A stretch of 64,000 nucleotides of DNA from Bacillus stratosphericus (GCF_020524495.1 NZ_JAIVLB010000001.1:114769-178768), one strand, 5' to 3'. Positions 29,240 to 38,567 are shown, counted from the first letter of the stretch. Numbers and translations are program-made. Notes: generated by a model from the letters alone, not told the origin.

Positions 29240-30018
29240 GACGAACCACCGACCAATGCTAGGAAATCCCTCATGGTAAGCACAATCGTTTCAAATGTAT
29301 TTTGGACGACACCAAAGATCACGCCCATACAGATGATGATCATAATAAAACTCACACCCATTTTAATAGGAAGTCCGACAACAAATACGTTTATTTGTGG
29401 AACTGTACGTGCCACAATCCCTAATGCGAGATCGACTAAAAACAAACTTGCTACAACAGGTGCTGAGATTTGAAAGGCAATGATGAACATTTGGTTGAAG
29501 CTCTTTGAAATAAAGTAGGCAAAGGATTCACTGCCGAAATTCAGCGCGTACTGATCAACTTCAATATATTGAAAGCTGTAATATATACCATCTAGCAACA
29601 GGTGATGTGCATTAGTCGCAAGCATCAGCAGCAGTGTGACCGTATAAAAAAATTGCCCCATCAGAGGTGTTTGCGCCCCTGTTTGCGGATCAATAATATT
29701 GGCGATCGCAAAACCCATTTGAAAATCAATGAATGAGCCGGCAATTTGAACAGCTGTCACCATGATATATGCAATCAGCCCAAGAAGGAGCCCGACTATT
29801 GCTTCTTTCACCGCAAGCATCATATAAAGACCGTCTATGTCAAGTGCTGGCGGTTCTTTAATTGTGCTAAAACTGATGACAGCCAGAAAAAGTGAGAATC
29901 CAATTCGGTGAACAGCAGGTATTGTTCTATGCGCTAAAAGCGGTACTGTCACAAAGAAAGCAGTAATTCGAATAAAAACAAGAAGAAAAGCAGGGAATAA
30001 TTCTATAATTGACATCAT
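29236..30018 (-). CDS. fliR: Flagellar export gate protein FliR
   Basis: A 260-residue polytopic membrane protein of the export gate (FliP5Q4R1). About five to six hydrophobic segments are visible, with the family stretch AGSFIDFQMGFAIANIIDP at ~90-108 and a C-terminal hydrophobic helix before VVQNTFETIV. It begins three bases after fliQ and overlaps flhB by four bases. Confidence 0.97.
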   Translation of the reverse strand: MMSIIELFPAFLLVFIRITAFFVTVPLLAHRTIPAVHRIGFSLFLAVISFSTIKEPPALDIDGLYMMLAVKEAIVGLLLGLIAYIMVTAVQIAGSFIDFQMGFAIANIIDPQTGAQTPLMGQFFYTVTLLLMLATNAHHLLLDGIYYSFQYIEVDQYALNFGSESFAYFISKSFNQMFIIAFQISAPVVASLFLVDLALGIVARTVPQINVFVVGLPIKMGVSFIMIIICMGVIFGVVQNTFETIVLTMRDFLALVGGSS

Positions 30019-30021
30019 TCT

Positions 30022-30291
30022 TTAACCTGCAAATCGATCTAAATTCGAGAACAGCTCTGTCGTAAAGGACACAATTGTTGAAAGCATCCAAGGACCAAAC
30101 ACAACAAGGCCAATGAGCACTGCAACAATCTTAGGAATAAACGCAAGCGTCTGTTCTTGAATTTGGGTTGTCGCCTGAAACACACTGACAATCAGCCCCA
30201 CAATTAGCGCGAGCGCTAGAAGCGGCCCGCTAATAAGCAATACAACATATACTGATCTTTCAGCCATCGTAATGACAAATTCTGAACTCAT
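30022..30291 (-). CDS. fliQ: Flagellar export gate protein FliQ
   Basis: An 89-residue protein with two hydrophobic hairpin helices (~15-40 and ~50-75) joined by the conserved SVFQATTQIQEQTLAFIPK turn. FliQ subunits wrap around FliP and FliR in the export gate. The length is standard. It lies between fliP (16-base gap) and fliR (3-base gap). Confidence 0.97.
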   Translation of the reverse strand: MSSEFVITMAERSVYVVLLISGPLLALALIVGLIVSVFQATTQIQEQTLAFIPKIVAVLIGLVVFGPWMLSTIVSFTTELFSNLDRFAG

Positions 30292-30307
30292 GTTTTAAGC
30301 ACCTACT

Positions 30308-30973
30308 CTAAAAGCTTTGCAGCAAAGATTTAACAATCAAGTACCATCCATCGACTAAAACAAATAACAATATTTTAAAAGGGAGCGATATCATAACCGG
30401 TGGAAGCATCATCATCCCCATTGACATCAGGACACTTGCAACCACCATGTCAATAATTAAAAATGGAATAAAGATCATGAAACCAATTTGAAATGCCGTC
30501 TTTAATTCTGAAATTGCAAAAGCTGGTACCATTGTCGTTAACGGAATATCCTTAATCGATTCAGGTGTATCCATTTTTGCGTAACTAAGAAATAAAGCCA
30601 AGTCTTTCTGCCTCGTATGTTTACTCATAAACTCTTTGATTGGCACTTCAGCTTTTTCATACGCTTGATTTAACGTAATGTCATCATTTAAAAGCGGCGT
30701 AAGTGCCTCTTTATTAATCTCTGAGAACGTGGGTGCCATAATAAAGAATGTGAGAAACAAAGCAAGTCCAACAAGCACTTGGTTCGGCGGCATTGAGTTG
30801 GTTGCAAGTGATGTTCTGACGAACGAGAGAACAATCACGATCCGAGTAAAACATGTCATTAAAATGAGAATGCCTGGTGCAACCGAAAATACGGTCAAAA
30901 GTAAAAGAAGACGGACAGACGTGCTAATATTTCCTGCACCGCTGGAATTAAATAAATCGATAAACTCATTCAT
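30308..30973 (-). CDS. fliP: Flagellar export gate protein FliP
   Basis: A 221-residue export gate subunit, shorter than enterobacterial FliP in lacking a long N-terminal signal segment. It has four hydrophobic segments and the family motifs FTRIVIVLSFVRTSLAT, PPNQVLVGLALFLTFF and FQIGFMIFIPFLIIDMVV. The first ATG at 30973 lies eight bases inside the fliZ end, indicating coupled translation. Confidence 0.97.
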   Translation of the reverse strand: MNEFIDLFNSSGAGNISTSVRLLLLLTVFSVAPGILILMTCFTRIVIVLSFVRTSLATNSMPPNQVLVGLALFLTFFIMAPTFSEINKEALTPLLNDDITLNQAYEKAEVPIKEFMSKHTRQKDLALFLSYAKMDTPESIKDIPLTTMVPAFAISELKTAFQIGFMIFIPFLIIDMVVASVLMSMGMMMLPPVMISLPFKILLFVLVDGWYLIVKSLLQSF

Positions 30974-31628
30974 TTTGTTTCGGGCCTTTCTTTCTGACTT
31001 CTGATTGGGTCTTTTTCAATTCGGCTAGCTGCGCCTTTAAATTAGCTGAAAAAGAAGAAGTGGTTGGTTGTTCATGCTTCTTCACCTGCGATGTGAATTT
31101 TTGAACGATCTTTGGTAAATCTGTTTTGCTTTCCATCGCTTCTTCATATTGTTTCACAATCGCTTCACATTCTTGTTCATCATCAATTTCTTTTAGAAGC
31201 TGAATCGAGTCTGCTACGCCGACAACCAATACTCGTTTGCCCACTTTGATAAGCTGGACCGAACGGTTTTGGCCGACCGTGGTCCCGCCAATATTTTCAA
31301 CATAGCGGAATGGTTTGAGTAGGCGGTTTTGTTTACCAACAAATCTCACCAATCCATAAATGAGCAGGATGACAAAAAGTAAGGCACCAATCATTTTGAC
31401 AAAATCCATAATGGAGACAGAAGAAGAGGGAACTTCTTCTGTCGGATTCGTTTGATTGTCAGTGGTTTTCTTTTCTGTATCCTTTTTGCTTTCTTTCTCT
31501 CCTTTTAGCCAGTCATTCACTGTGCCGTTTTCAGGATCGTTCGATTCAGCGAGCAGTGACGCAGGCTGAATCATCAAGAAAAGCATAAAACTGATCATTG
31601 CTATACATATCAAACATTTTTTCAACAA
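30966..31628 (-). CDS. fliZ: Flagellar protein FliZ (FliO-like, B. subtilis nomenclature)
   Basis: A 220-residue membrane protein equivalent to FliO, which assists FliP oligomerisation. A signal peptide (~1-28: MLKKCLICIAMISFMLFLM) is followed by a charged Glu/Lys/Thr-rich region, one transmembrane helix (~72-92: FVKMIGALLFVILLIYGLV) and a cytoplasmic FliO domain (LIKVGKRVLVVGVADS). The charged C terminus overlaps fliP. It is not the unrelated enterobacterial transcription regulator also called FliZ. Confidence 0.94.
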   Translation of the reverse strand: MLKKCLICIAMISFMLFLMIQPASLLAESNDPENGTVNDWLKGEKESKKDTEKKTTDNQTNPTEEVPSSSVSIMDFVKMIGALLFVILLIYGLVRFVGKQNRLLKPFRYVENIGGTTVGQNRSVQLIKVGKRVLVVGVADSIQLLKEIDDEQECEAIVKQYEEAMESKTDLPKIVQKFTSQVKKHEQPTTSSFSANLKAQLAELKKTQSEVRKKGPKQNE

Positions 31629-31643
31629 GTCTTACACCCTTTT

Positions 31644-32006
31644 TTAGCCCAACGTTTTATTAATTGCTTCAAGTACGCGGTCTGCCTGGAACGGCTTTAC
31701 GATAAAGTCTTTTGCACCTGCTTGAATGGCATCAATGACCATTGATTGCTGTCCCATCGCAGAGCACATGATGATCTTTGCAGAAGCATCAATTTGTTTA
31801 ATTTCTTTTAGCGCTGTAATCCCATCCATTTCTGGCATTGTGATATCCATCGTGACAAGATCTGGAGATGTTTCTTTATATTTTTCAACAGCTTGTGTGC
31901 CGTTTTCTGCTTCTCCTACTACATCAAATCCGTTTTTTACAAGAATATCCTTGATCATCATTCTCATGAAAGCAGCATCATCTACGATTAATACCTTAGT
32001 AGCCAT
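31644..32006 (-). CDS. cheY: Chemotaxis response regulator CheY
   Basis: A single receiver domain, 120 residues. Acidic DD are at 9-10, phosphoacceptor Asp54 is in TMDITMPEMDG, the switch Ser/Thr region is IIMCSAMGQ, and the conserved Lys is in DFIVKPFQ. In Bacillus CheY-P binds FliM and FliY to favour counter-clockwise rotation. It sits between fliY and fliZ; the ribosome-binding site is GGGAGAG. Confidence 0.98.
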   Translation of the reverse strand: MATKVLIVDDAAFMRMMIKDILVKNGFDVVGEAENGTQAVEKYKETSPDLVTMDITMPEMDGITALKEIKQIDASAKIIMCSAMGQQSMVIDAIQAGAKDFIVKPFQADRVLEAINKTLG

Positions 32007-32033
32007 TTACTTATTCTCTCCCTATATGTTTGT

Positions 32034-33158
32034 TTATGTTAAATTAGAAAGTCTTTCCGACTGACTTAAAATGTCAGTTACACGAACACCAAAGTTCTCA
32101 TCAATGACAACGACTTCACCTTTGGCGACGATTCGTTTGTTCACCAAAATGTCTACTGGCTCACCCGCAAGTTTGTCCAGTTCAATGATACTTCCAGCTG
32201 AAAGCTCAAGTACTTCTTTCACACTGCGCTGCGTTCTTCCAAGTTCCACCGTAATGGAAAGCGGAATATCCATCAGCATTTCAAGATTTCCTAGCTGACT
32301 CGTTGTATGCTGAGGCTCATTGAATGCTTCAAATTCAACTGGCGTCACATTTACAGGTTCTGCTGGATTTGGCTTCGCTTGTCTTTTTGGAGGTGCAGCT
32401 TGCTGTGCAGGAGCAGACTGTGTTAACGGAGCTGCCTGCTGAGGTTCAGATGCGCTCTGTGGCGTTTCTTGAACTAGTTCTTCTTCTGGTGTCGGATCTG
32501 TTAATTCTGCGATCAAATCCTTCGCAAATGTAATAGTGTAAAGCTGCATAATATTTGAATCTATGAGTTCACCTATTTTTAATCTGAAGGATACTTTGAC
32601 AAGCATTTTTTCAGCTGGAATGCGCTCTGTGCCTTCTCCTTCTTTGAAATCGAGTAATTCGACGCTTGGAGGAGAAATGTCAACCTTTTTGTTAAAGACT
32701 GTAGACATAGATGTCGCTGCAGAACCCATCATTTGGTTCATGGCTTCTTGCACTGCACTTAAGTGAATTTCACTTAAAGAAGGGTCAGCATTTGTTCCAT
32801 CTCCGCCCATCATTAAGTCTGCAATGACTGCCGCATCTGTTTGTTGGATGACGAGCAGGTTACTTGCACTAAAGCCTTCAGTATAATTCACTTCAATAGC
32901 GACATACGGATGAGGAAACTCCTCATTCAACTTGCTTTTTTGAATCACTGAGACAGTTGGAGTTGTAATCTCCACTTTTTGATTTAATAGAGTTGAAAGT
33001 GCTGTTGCAGAGCTACCAAATGAAATATTTCCGATTTCTCCAATGGCATCTTGCTCCATTGCAGAAAGGACTGTATCAGGCTCTATATCGTCATTGCTGC
33101 CTCCTTTAAGGAGCGCATCGATTTCATCTTGTGATAATTTACTTCCATTTTTATCCAT
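32034..33158 (-). CDS. fliY: Flagellar switch protein and CheY-P phosphatase FliY
   Basis: A 374-residue protein with three parts. First is an N-terminal CheY-P-binding peptide (LSQDEIDALLKGG, ~6-18), very like that of FliM. Next is a CheC-type phosphatase domain with two active motifs (MEQDAIGEIGNISFGSSA and LSAVQEAMNQMMGSAA). After a Pro/Gln/Ala-rich linker (~220-275) comes a C-terminal FliN domain (VTVELGRTQRSVKEVL-like; the sequence reads SITVELGRTQRSVKEVLEL). The ATG at 33158 is chosen because GAGGTG lies 6 bases upstream; a GTG at 33167 overlaps that site. It starts next to the fliM stop. Confidence 0.96.
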   Translation of the reverse strand: MDKNGSKLSQDEIDALLKGGSNDDIEPDTVLSAMEQDAIGEIGNISFGSSATALSTLLNQKVEITTPTVSVIQKSKLNEEFPHPYVAIEVNYTEGFSASNLLVIQQTDAAVIADLMMGGDGTNADPSLSEIHLSAVQEAMNQMMGSAATSMSTVFNKKVDISPPSVELLDFKEGEGTERIPAEKMLVKVSFRLKIGELIDSNIMQLYTITFAKDLIAELTDPTPEEELVQETPQSASEPQQAAPLTQSAPAQQAAPPKRQAKPNPAEPVNVTPVEFEAFNEPQHTTSQLGNLEMLMDIPLSITVELGRTQRSVKEVLELSAGSIIELDKLAGEPVDILVNKRIVAKGEVVVIDENFGVRVTDILSQSERLSNLT

Positions 33159-33159
33159 A

Positions 33160-34146
33160 TTATTCACCTCTTATGTCGTGATCTAGAATTTGAATCGCCT
33201 GTTTCCGATTCATGCGGCCGGCCTGTCCCAAGAATTTCGGTTTATTTCCGACCATAACAGTAAGAGGCGCGTTTACTGGTTTGTCCAAGGCAATACAATC
33301 ACCAATTTCCAAATTCAAAAACTCTTCCACCGTCATTTCCGATTGTCCAAGCTCTGCGACTACCGGTATTTTGGCCGTCATAATCTGTTTTTCAATGGCC
33401 TTCGTTTCTTCTTGTTTCGGTTCATTTCGTTCAGACTGCATCCAGTAGTGTACAGACAGCTTCGGAATGATTGGCTCTAATACAACGTGAGGAATACATA
33501 GGTTGATAACCCCGCTCACCTCACCAATCTGTGTATTAAGCGAAATGACGACAACTGTTTCGTTTGGTGACACCATTTGAACAAACTGGGGATTTACCTC
33601 AAAATCTGCCATTTCTGGCTCGATGTCGGTTATGGACTGCCACGCTTCTCTGTAATTTTCCAAAGCTCCCTCAAACATGTTTGAGATTATCTTTGTTTCT
33701 ATTTCTGTAAGTGATTCTGTCTTATTATGACTAATCCCAATCCCGCCCATCAGCCTGTCCATCATGGCATAACCGATTGTTGGGTTCACTTCAAGCATGA
33801 TTCTTCCTTCAAGCGGGCTAACGTAAAATAAGTTTAATAACGTCATATTAGGAATCGAACGAATAAATTCTTCGTAAGGTACTTGATCAACCGAGCTGAC
33901 AGAAATTTGAATATATGATCTTAGCTGCGTTGAAAAGTGAGTAGTGAGTAGTCTAGCGAAGTTATCGTGAATCCTTGTTAAACTTCGAATCTGGTCTTTT
34001 GAAAAACGCAGTGCACGTTTGAAGTCATACACCTTCACTTTTTTCATCGTTTCTTCTTTTTTCAGCTCTTCTGCATCCATTTCGCCTGTAGATATGGCTG
34101 ATAATAATGCATCGATCTCATTCTGAGAAAGCACTTCTCCTGACAT
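33160..34146 (-). CDS. fliM: Flagellar motor switch protein FliM
   Basis: A 328-residue C-ring protein. It has an N-terminal CheY-P-binding motif (LSQNEIDALLSA, ~6-17) and a middle domain with the FliG-contacting LMGGIG loop (~131-136). A C-terminal SpoA/FliN-like domain includes VVAELGQSEMTVEEFLNL. The start is preceded by GGAGGTGAAG. It lies between fliL and fliY and shares their operon control. Confidence 0.98.
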   Translation of the reverse strand: MSGEVLSQNEIDALLSAISTGEMDAEELKKEETMKKVKVYDFKRALRFSKDQIRSLTRIHDNFARLLTTHFSTQLRSYIQISVSSVDQVPYEEFIRSIPNMTLLNLFYVSPLEGRIMLEVNPTIGYAMMDRLMGGIGISHNKTESLTEIETKIISNMFEGALENYREAWQSITDIEPEMADFEVNPQFVQMVSPNETVVVISLNTQIGEVSGVINLCIPHVVLEPIIPKLSVHYWMQSERNEPKQEETKAIEKQIMTAKIPVVAELGQSEMTVEEFLNLEIGDCIALDKPVNAPLTVMVGNKPKFLGQAGRMNRKQAIQILDHDIRGE

Positions 34147-34178
34147 TTCTTCACCTCCATCGTGTCAATTAATCGCCT

Positions 34179-34607
34179 CTATTGCAGATTAAAGGAGGTT
34201 ATATAAACTTCTTTCACCTTGCCATCTTGCAAATAGTTGTTCACTTTATTTTTGACTTGTGTTTTAAATTGTTCTCTACCTTTTTTACCATCAAGTTCCT
34301 CAGCATTCGTCTCTGATAAAATGTCAATCACGGCATCTTTTACTTGGAAACTTCTTTTTTCAAGCTCTTCTTTTGCTTTTTCAGAATCCGTTTCAATATT
34401 TAGTACAAGTTTGACAGCATTTCCTTCAGATTTTAAATTTGTGATAATCTCAGGAATTTCAACAGAAGCTTTTACGACTTCATCTGCTGTAGGCTCTTTT
34501 TCTGCTTTTGCTTTGTCTGACCCATTCAGCAGAAAAAAGACGCCTCCTCCAATTCCGACAATGGCAATAATCATGATTAGCATTACTACGACTAATTTCT
34601 TCTTCAT
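34179..34607 (-). CDS. fliL: Flagellar basal body-associated protein FliL
   Basis: A 142-residue single-pass membrane protein that supports stator function. A short basic N terminus ([10 protein letters not shown]) leads into one transmembrane helix (~6-28) with a GIGGGVFF stretch, and an extracytoplasmic FliL domain follows ([36 protein letters not shown]). The ATG overlaps the swrD stop by four bases. Confidence 0.96.
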   Translation of the reverse strand: MKKKLVVVMLIMIIAIVGIGGGVFFLLNGSDKAKAEKEPTADEVVKASVEIPEIITNLKSEGNAVKLVLNIETDSEKAKEELEKRSFQVKDAVIDILSETNAEELDGKKGREQFKTQVKNKVNNYLQDGKVKEVYITSFNLQ

Positions 34608-34819
34608 TCAAATTCCTCTATTCCTTGATTCAATGAAATGACTTGGATTTTTCTGTAGAAAGAAATAATCTTTTCTTGGAGCTGCTCTTCATCTTCTTTC
34701 ACAACGATTTTCTTTCCATTGGCTAATGTAATAGTCGTGTCTGGAAAGCTTTCGATTTGCTCGATATGGAGAGCGTTAATCATAAACCCTTTGCCATTTA
34801 ATCTTGTCACTTCAATCAT
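34604..34819 (-). CDS. swrD: Swarming motility protein SwrD (FlbD family, formerly YlzI)
   Basis: A 71-residue FlbD-type protein. The family pattern [20 protein letters not shown] at the N terminus and [15 protein letters not shown] in the middle are complete. In B. subtilis SwrD raises flagellar torque for swarming. It lies between flgE and fliL and overlaps fliL. Although small, it is supported by strong family similarity and by its fixed place in the operon. Confidence 0.95.
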   Translation of the reverse strand: MIEVTRLNGKGFMINALHIEQIESFPDTTITLANGKKIVVKEDEEQLQEKIISFYRKIQVISLNQGIEEFE

Positions 34820-34855
34820 AATAAGCAGAGAAGCGATAAACTCTCCCCCTACCTC

Positions 34856-35647
34856 CTATCGTTTCAGATTCACAAGCTCTTGCAGAATTTCATCAGCGGT
34901 TGTAATTGTCTTTGCATTCGCTTGGAATCCACGCTGCCCGATGATCATTTCTGTAAACTCGTCTGTTAAATCAACATTTGACATTTCAAGTCTACCTGTT
35001 TGAATCACACCAGTTCCTTGTTCACCAGGTACAATAGGATCGCTTGGTGCACCTGAGCTTAACGTTTGTCGGTAAAGATTGTCACCGGCTTTGTCTAACC
35101 CTGCTGCGTTACTGAAAGAAACGAGTGATACCTGTCCAACGATTCTCGCTTCATTGTTCTCAACAACCGAAATCGTCCCGTCTGGCCCAACACTTACACT
35201 TGAAACACCTTCTGGAATAGTAATTTTTTGACCATCCATTCCAAGCAGGTAGTTTCCATCAGGTGTGACCAAATTTCCTTCTGAATCAGGCTTGAAGTTC
35301 CCTGTTCTTGTATAAAGAATTTCTCCTTGCCTTTCGATACGGAAGAAGCCATCACCATTGATGTAGAAATCATACGGGTCATCAGTATTTTGAGCAGAAC
35401 CTGGTGACATAATTTTGTCAATAGATGATAGAGATGACCCTAAACCTACCTGTTTTGAGTTGATCGAACCAGAATTGTTTGTTGGTCCACCAGCACTTGC
35501 AATCGTTTGACTTACCATATCTTTAAAGGTGATACGGCTCTTTTTGTATCCGTGTGTATTAACGTTTGCCACATTATTGGCCACGATATCTAATTTTGTT
35601 TGGAAGTTTTTCATTCCGCTAATTCCTGAGTATAGTGAGCGTAACAT
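34856..35647 (-). CDS. flgE: Flagellar hook protein FlgE (historically FlgG in Bacillus)
   Basis: A 263-residue hook/rod-family protein. The N-terminal rod motif MLRSLYSGISGMKNFQTKLD with VANNVANVNTHGYKKSR (~26-42) and the C-terminal domain (LEMSNVDLTDEFTEMIIGQRGFQANAKT split over ~215-245) form the coiled-coil export and assembly ends. The middle hook domain is short (INGDGFFRI ... TRTGNFKPD), as in B. subtilis, where this gene encodes the actual hook. It directly follows flgD, the hook cap gene, in transcription order. Confidence 0.93.
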   Translation of the reverse strand: MLRSLYSGISGMKNFQTKLDIVANNVANVNTHGYKKSRITFKDMVSQTIASAGGPTNNSGSINSKQVGLGSSLSSIDKIMSPGSAQNTDDPYDFYINGDGFFRIERQGEILYTRTGNFKPDSEGNLVTPDGNYLLGMDGQKITIPEGVSSVSVGPDGTISVVENNEARIVGQVSLVSFSNAAGLDKAGDNLYRQTLSSGAPSDPIVPGEQGTGVIQTGRLEMSNVDLTDEFTEMIIGQRGFQANAKTITTADEILQELVNLKR

Positions 35648-35668
35648 TTATTTTCCTCCTCGATTTGT

Positions 35669-36112
35669 TTACGATTTTTCTCCAACAGTTGTAACGTCCC
35701 AAGGGCTGATTTTCGTTCCATCCTCTAGATATAAGAAGTATTCATTATCTATGTTTTTCACAGACTTCACAGTGCCCGATATCTCTTTATCATCTTGTTT
35801 GCCCTCTACTTCTTTACCAATCCAGCCTACATACGTATTAAAAGGATCTTGGTGTGCAACAAATGTAGACATGACCATATTCAGCTGGGTGATTGATTCG
35901 TTCATATTCATTTGCTGCTCTAAAGAAGCAAATGTTGCAAGCTGCGTGACAAACTCACGGTCATCAATTGGGTTTGTCGGATCTTGGTTTTGTAGTTGAG
36001 TAAGCAATATTTTCAAGAACTGATCTCGACCGAGCGTGTCATTTTTATTTGCTGCACTTGGAGAAGTGTCCGCTGCTGTGTTTGGTCTAATTGTAGGATC
36101 AACGGTTGCCAT
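35669..36112 (-). CDS. flgD: Flagellar hook cap protein FlgD
   Basis: A 147-residue hook-assembly scaffold. The N-terminal conserved segment is LGRDQFLKILLTQLQNQDPTN followed by PIDDREFVTQLATFASLEQ (~28-70). The C-terminal part is short compared with enterobacterial FlgD and ends ISPWDVTTVGEKS. Its ATG shares a base with the fliK stop and it precedes flgE, so hook length control, cap and hook subunit genes are contiguous. Confidence 0.95.
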   Translation of the reverse strand: MATVDPTIRPNTAADTSPSAANKNDTLGRDQFLKILLTQLQNQDPTNPIDDREFVTQLATFASLEQQMNMNESITQLNMVMSTFVAHQDPFNTYVGWIGKEVEGKQDDKEISGTVKSVKNIDNEYFLYLEDGTKISPWDVTTVGEKS

Positions 36113-37428
36113 TAGATCTCCTCCTCTTCATCATCTGACCCAACAAGAGCATCCAGTACATCTTGGAATTCCGCTTCCTGTTTATCAGGCTGCTGAAAAC
36201 TCTGTCCTTTTGACTGCTGCTTGTCTTGTTCACTAAACTGTCCAAATAACGGCTGTTCATTTGATTGAAGCGGTATATGGAAACGCTCCACTTGAACCGA
36301 CATATTCGGAAGTGCCTGTTTCAACTGTGGCAGATGCTGCTCTAACAGCTCTTTTGCTGCCTGCGTCGAGGCTGTAATTTTACTCGCATACACACCGTTT
36401 TGTTTCGTTAGTTGAATGGTAATAAATCCAAGATTTTCTGGATTTAATCGAACTGTAAAGCGTCCACTTGATTTGCCGAACGGCGTAAACTTCATTTGCT
36501 TCCAAGTGTTTAGAATTTGCTGATCAACCGTACCTGGTTTTTCATCAGTTGTTTGCATATGCTGCACAGGAGCAGCTGATTGCAGTTGAAAAAACTGCTT
36601 ATCACCTTGGAGAAGCGTATGGGTCATTTTTTTTTCAGAAGCAGGTGCAGCTATACTTTGTCCCTTGACGACTTCTTTTTTTGGGAGCCATTCAAGTAAT
36701 TCAGCACCTTTTGCTTTAGACGAGAGGGAAGATTGCCTTGGAGAGACTAATTCTTTTAACTCTCCTATGGAAATTTTCCACTCTTTGTCTGACCCTTTCG
36801 CATTCGCCATCATATGGTGGATTAACTGGTTAAAGTGTTTCAGTTCACTTTGGGACATAGAGTTCAGCTTTGATGCTGATCCCTGCGAGAAGAACTGCTC
36901 TTTTACTTGTTGAATGAGCTTCTCATCTGCCCCGTTTTTCCAAAGAAAACGGATGAATTCTTCACCTTTTTCTTGAATATCCTGCACAAGTTTCGCATCA
37001 GAGCTGAGCGGTTGTTGGTTAAGCAATTGATATAACAAAAAGTGGACTTGTATGAGCTGTTCACTATGTTCAGCATCTGGTTTATTAGCTTGATCACCAT
37101 AAATGGTTAATTCCATTTTTTGAAATAACTCTTCAAGTGACTGTAGTTCAGATGCATCGAGCTTTTGACCTTGAAGCATTTGAAGCGCTCCAAGAAGATC
37201 TCCATCGATCCCTTCTTCAGGTGATTGCATCCATTTTTCAATGATTTGCATCGCATCGTTGATAGAAAGAGAGAATTCCGCTGGCTGAGAATTGACTTGG
37301 CTGCTTTGAGCCCCTGCACCACTAAGCAATTGTTTAAACAAACCGCGTGCAGAAGATGCGCTGCCTCCCTTCAGTCCAGAAAGACTTTGAGAAGATTGCT
37401 GTAAGGCTCCAATATCCAATAGCTTCAC
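36112..37428 (-). CDS. fliK: Flagellar hook-length control protein FliK
   Basis: A 438-residue secreted molecular ruler. The N-terminal and middle region is Gln/Ser-rich and poorly conserved (somewhat shorter than in B. subtilis). The C-terminal FliK domain (~320-400) contains GRFTVRLNPENLGFITIQLTK-like sequence and AKELLEQHLPQLKQALPNM, which contacts FlhB to switch export specificity. The tail is Gln/Glu-rich and acidic (DDEEEEI). A weaker C-terminal relative is encoded at 55679-57403 (ylqG). Confidence 0.94.
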   Translation of the reverse strand: MKLLDIGALQQSSQSLSGLKGGSASSARGLFKQLLSGAGAQSSQVNSQPAEFSLSINDAMQIIEKWMQSPEEGIDGDLLGALQMLQGQKLDASELQSLEELFQKMELTIYGDQANKPDAEHSEQLIQVHFLLYQLLNQQPLSSDAKLVQDIQEKGEEFIRFLWKNGADEKLIQQVKEQFFSQGSASKLNSMSQSELKHFNQLIHHMMANAKGSDKEWKISIGELKELVSPRQSSLSSKAKGAELLEWLPKKEVVKGQSIAAPASEKKMTHTLLQGDKQFFQLQSAAPVQHMQTTDEKPGTVDQQILNTWKQMKFTPFGKSSGRFTVRLNPENLGFITIQLTKQNGVYASKITASTQAAKELLEQHLPQLKQALPNMSVQVERFHIPLQSNEQPLFGQFSEQDKQQSKGQSFQQPDKQEAEFQDVLDALVGSDDEEEEI

Positions 37429-38103
37429 TTATTGCCCACCCCCATTTTCACTTTCTTCTTTTTTGGCAAGCTCTTTTGTAAACGTTGCTGCCTTCTGAGG
37501 TGTTAGTTTTGATAAAATGTCCGTCAGCTTATTTTTACTAAGCTCCTCAAGAATCTCCAAAGCCTCTTCATCACTTAGTTCTGATAGAATCTTGGAAGAT
37601 TTTCTAGCATCCATACTTTCATAAATGCTGGCAATCTTCCCTTTTAAAGACGCCGCAGTATAAGAGGATGTGCCCGCTGAATTATTGCTTGACGAACTGT
37701 TGGATGAACTGCCATTTGCTGACGTATTATCAGTTTCATTCTCAGATGTTTTTTCAAGTGAACGGATTTTTTGATTCAGTCTTTTAATCTCTTCATCACT
37801 TGTTTTCAAGTCTTTTTGTGCAATTTCGAGTTTATTCTTTTGCTCTTTAATGGTCTCTTTCAATTGTTTCAGCTCTTCATCACGTTGATCAATATGTGAA
37901 GATGGCATTTTTGAGCTGTTATCTGAACCAACCAAGTTACTAATCACTGGAATGTTTTGGAGTGGTCTCTTTAGATCAAAACCTGCCATATAAAGGATTG
38001 TGCCTGTCACAATCACAAACACAACCAATGGGATGATCACAATAAACAAAATCCATTGAAATTTACCGTCGCTTGATTCCTTCGTTTTTTCTTTCTGAGG
38101 CAT
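37429..38103 (-). CDS. ylxF: YlxF, MotE/MgtE-N-like membrane protein of the flagellar operon
   Basis: A 224-residue protein of uncertain job. One membrane helix is near ~16-40 (WILFIVIIPLVVFVIVTG). A coiled coil follows (~72-120: LKQLKETIKEQKNKLEIAQK), then a Ser/Asn-rich low-complexity linker (~123-150). The C-terminal MgtE_N-like domain (SIYESMDARKSSKILSEL, EALEILEELSKNKLTDIL) resembles MotE of alphaproteobacteria, a chaperone of the motility protein MotC. The location between fliJ and fliK is conserved in Bacillus. The role in motility is inference from place and domain. Confidence 0.88.
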   Translation of the reverse strand: MPQKEKTKESSDGKFQWILFIVIIPLVVFVIVTGTILYMAGFDLKRPLQNIPVISNLVGSDNSSKMPSSHIDQRDEELKQLKETIKEQKNKLEIAQKDLKTSDEEIKRLNQKIRSLEKTSENETDNTSANGSSSNSSSSNNSAGTSSYTAASLKGKIASIYESMDARKSSKILSELSDEEALEILEELSKNKLTDILSKLTPQKAATFTKELAKKEESENGGGQ

Positions 38104-38115
38104 TCATCTCGACTC

Positions 38116-38559
38116 CTAATGTCCTTGAAACATGAATTGGTTGATAGTGATATCATCCATTTCTTTCATTTCAATTGCCTTATGTTCAAGGGAAAACTTT
38201 GCAAATTGCTTTTCTTTCATTTTTTCAAACTTTTTAAACTCAATATTTTTTTCAGTTAAATCAGATTGTTTTTCATTCATTTGATGACGTTTCATGATCA
38301 CAAGTTGCTGATAATGCTGAATGGTGTTATCTAAGTTGGTCACAAATTGCTGGTAATGACGCATTTCTTGGACACTCATCCCACTTCTCAGCTTTTCTTC
38401 TTTACTTTTTTCTATCAGCTCTTTTTTACTCATATTTTCATAGAGTTTTTCAGCGGCTTGTTCAAATGCCGATACGGATTGTTGATACGCTGCGAGTGAT
38501 TTGTCTTTTTCACTTTCTTTCAGTTCTAAGAGTTTTTGAAATTTGTATTGATATCTCAC
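38116..38559 (-). CDS. fliJ: Flagellar export chaperone FliJ
   Basis: An almost fully helical coiled-coil protein that fits into the FliI hexamer and bridges to FlhA. The GTG at 38559 (MRYQYKFQKLLELKE) gives 147 residues, the B. subtilis length. A TTG four codons upstream at 38571 is also possible; its purine-rich site is immediately adjacent to the TTG and so fits it poorly. Heptad-rich sequence runs throughout (FEQAAEKLYENMSKKELIEK). It follows fliI directly and precedes ylxF. Confidence 0.88.
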   Translation of the reverse strand: MRYQYKFQKLLELKESEKDKSLAAYQQSVSAFEQAAEKLYENMSKKELIEKSKEEKLRSGMSVQEMRHYQQFVTNLDNTIQHYQQLVIMKRHQMNEKQSDLTEKNIEFKKFEKMKEKQFAKFSLEHKAIEMKEMDDITINQFMFQGH

Positions 38560-38567
38560 TGTATTTG

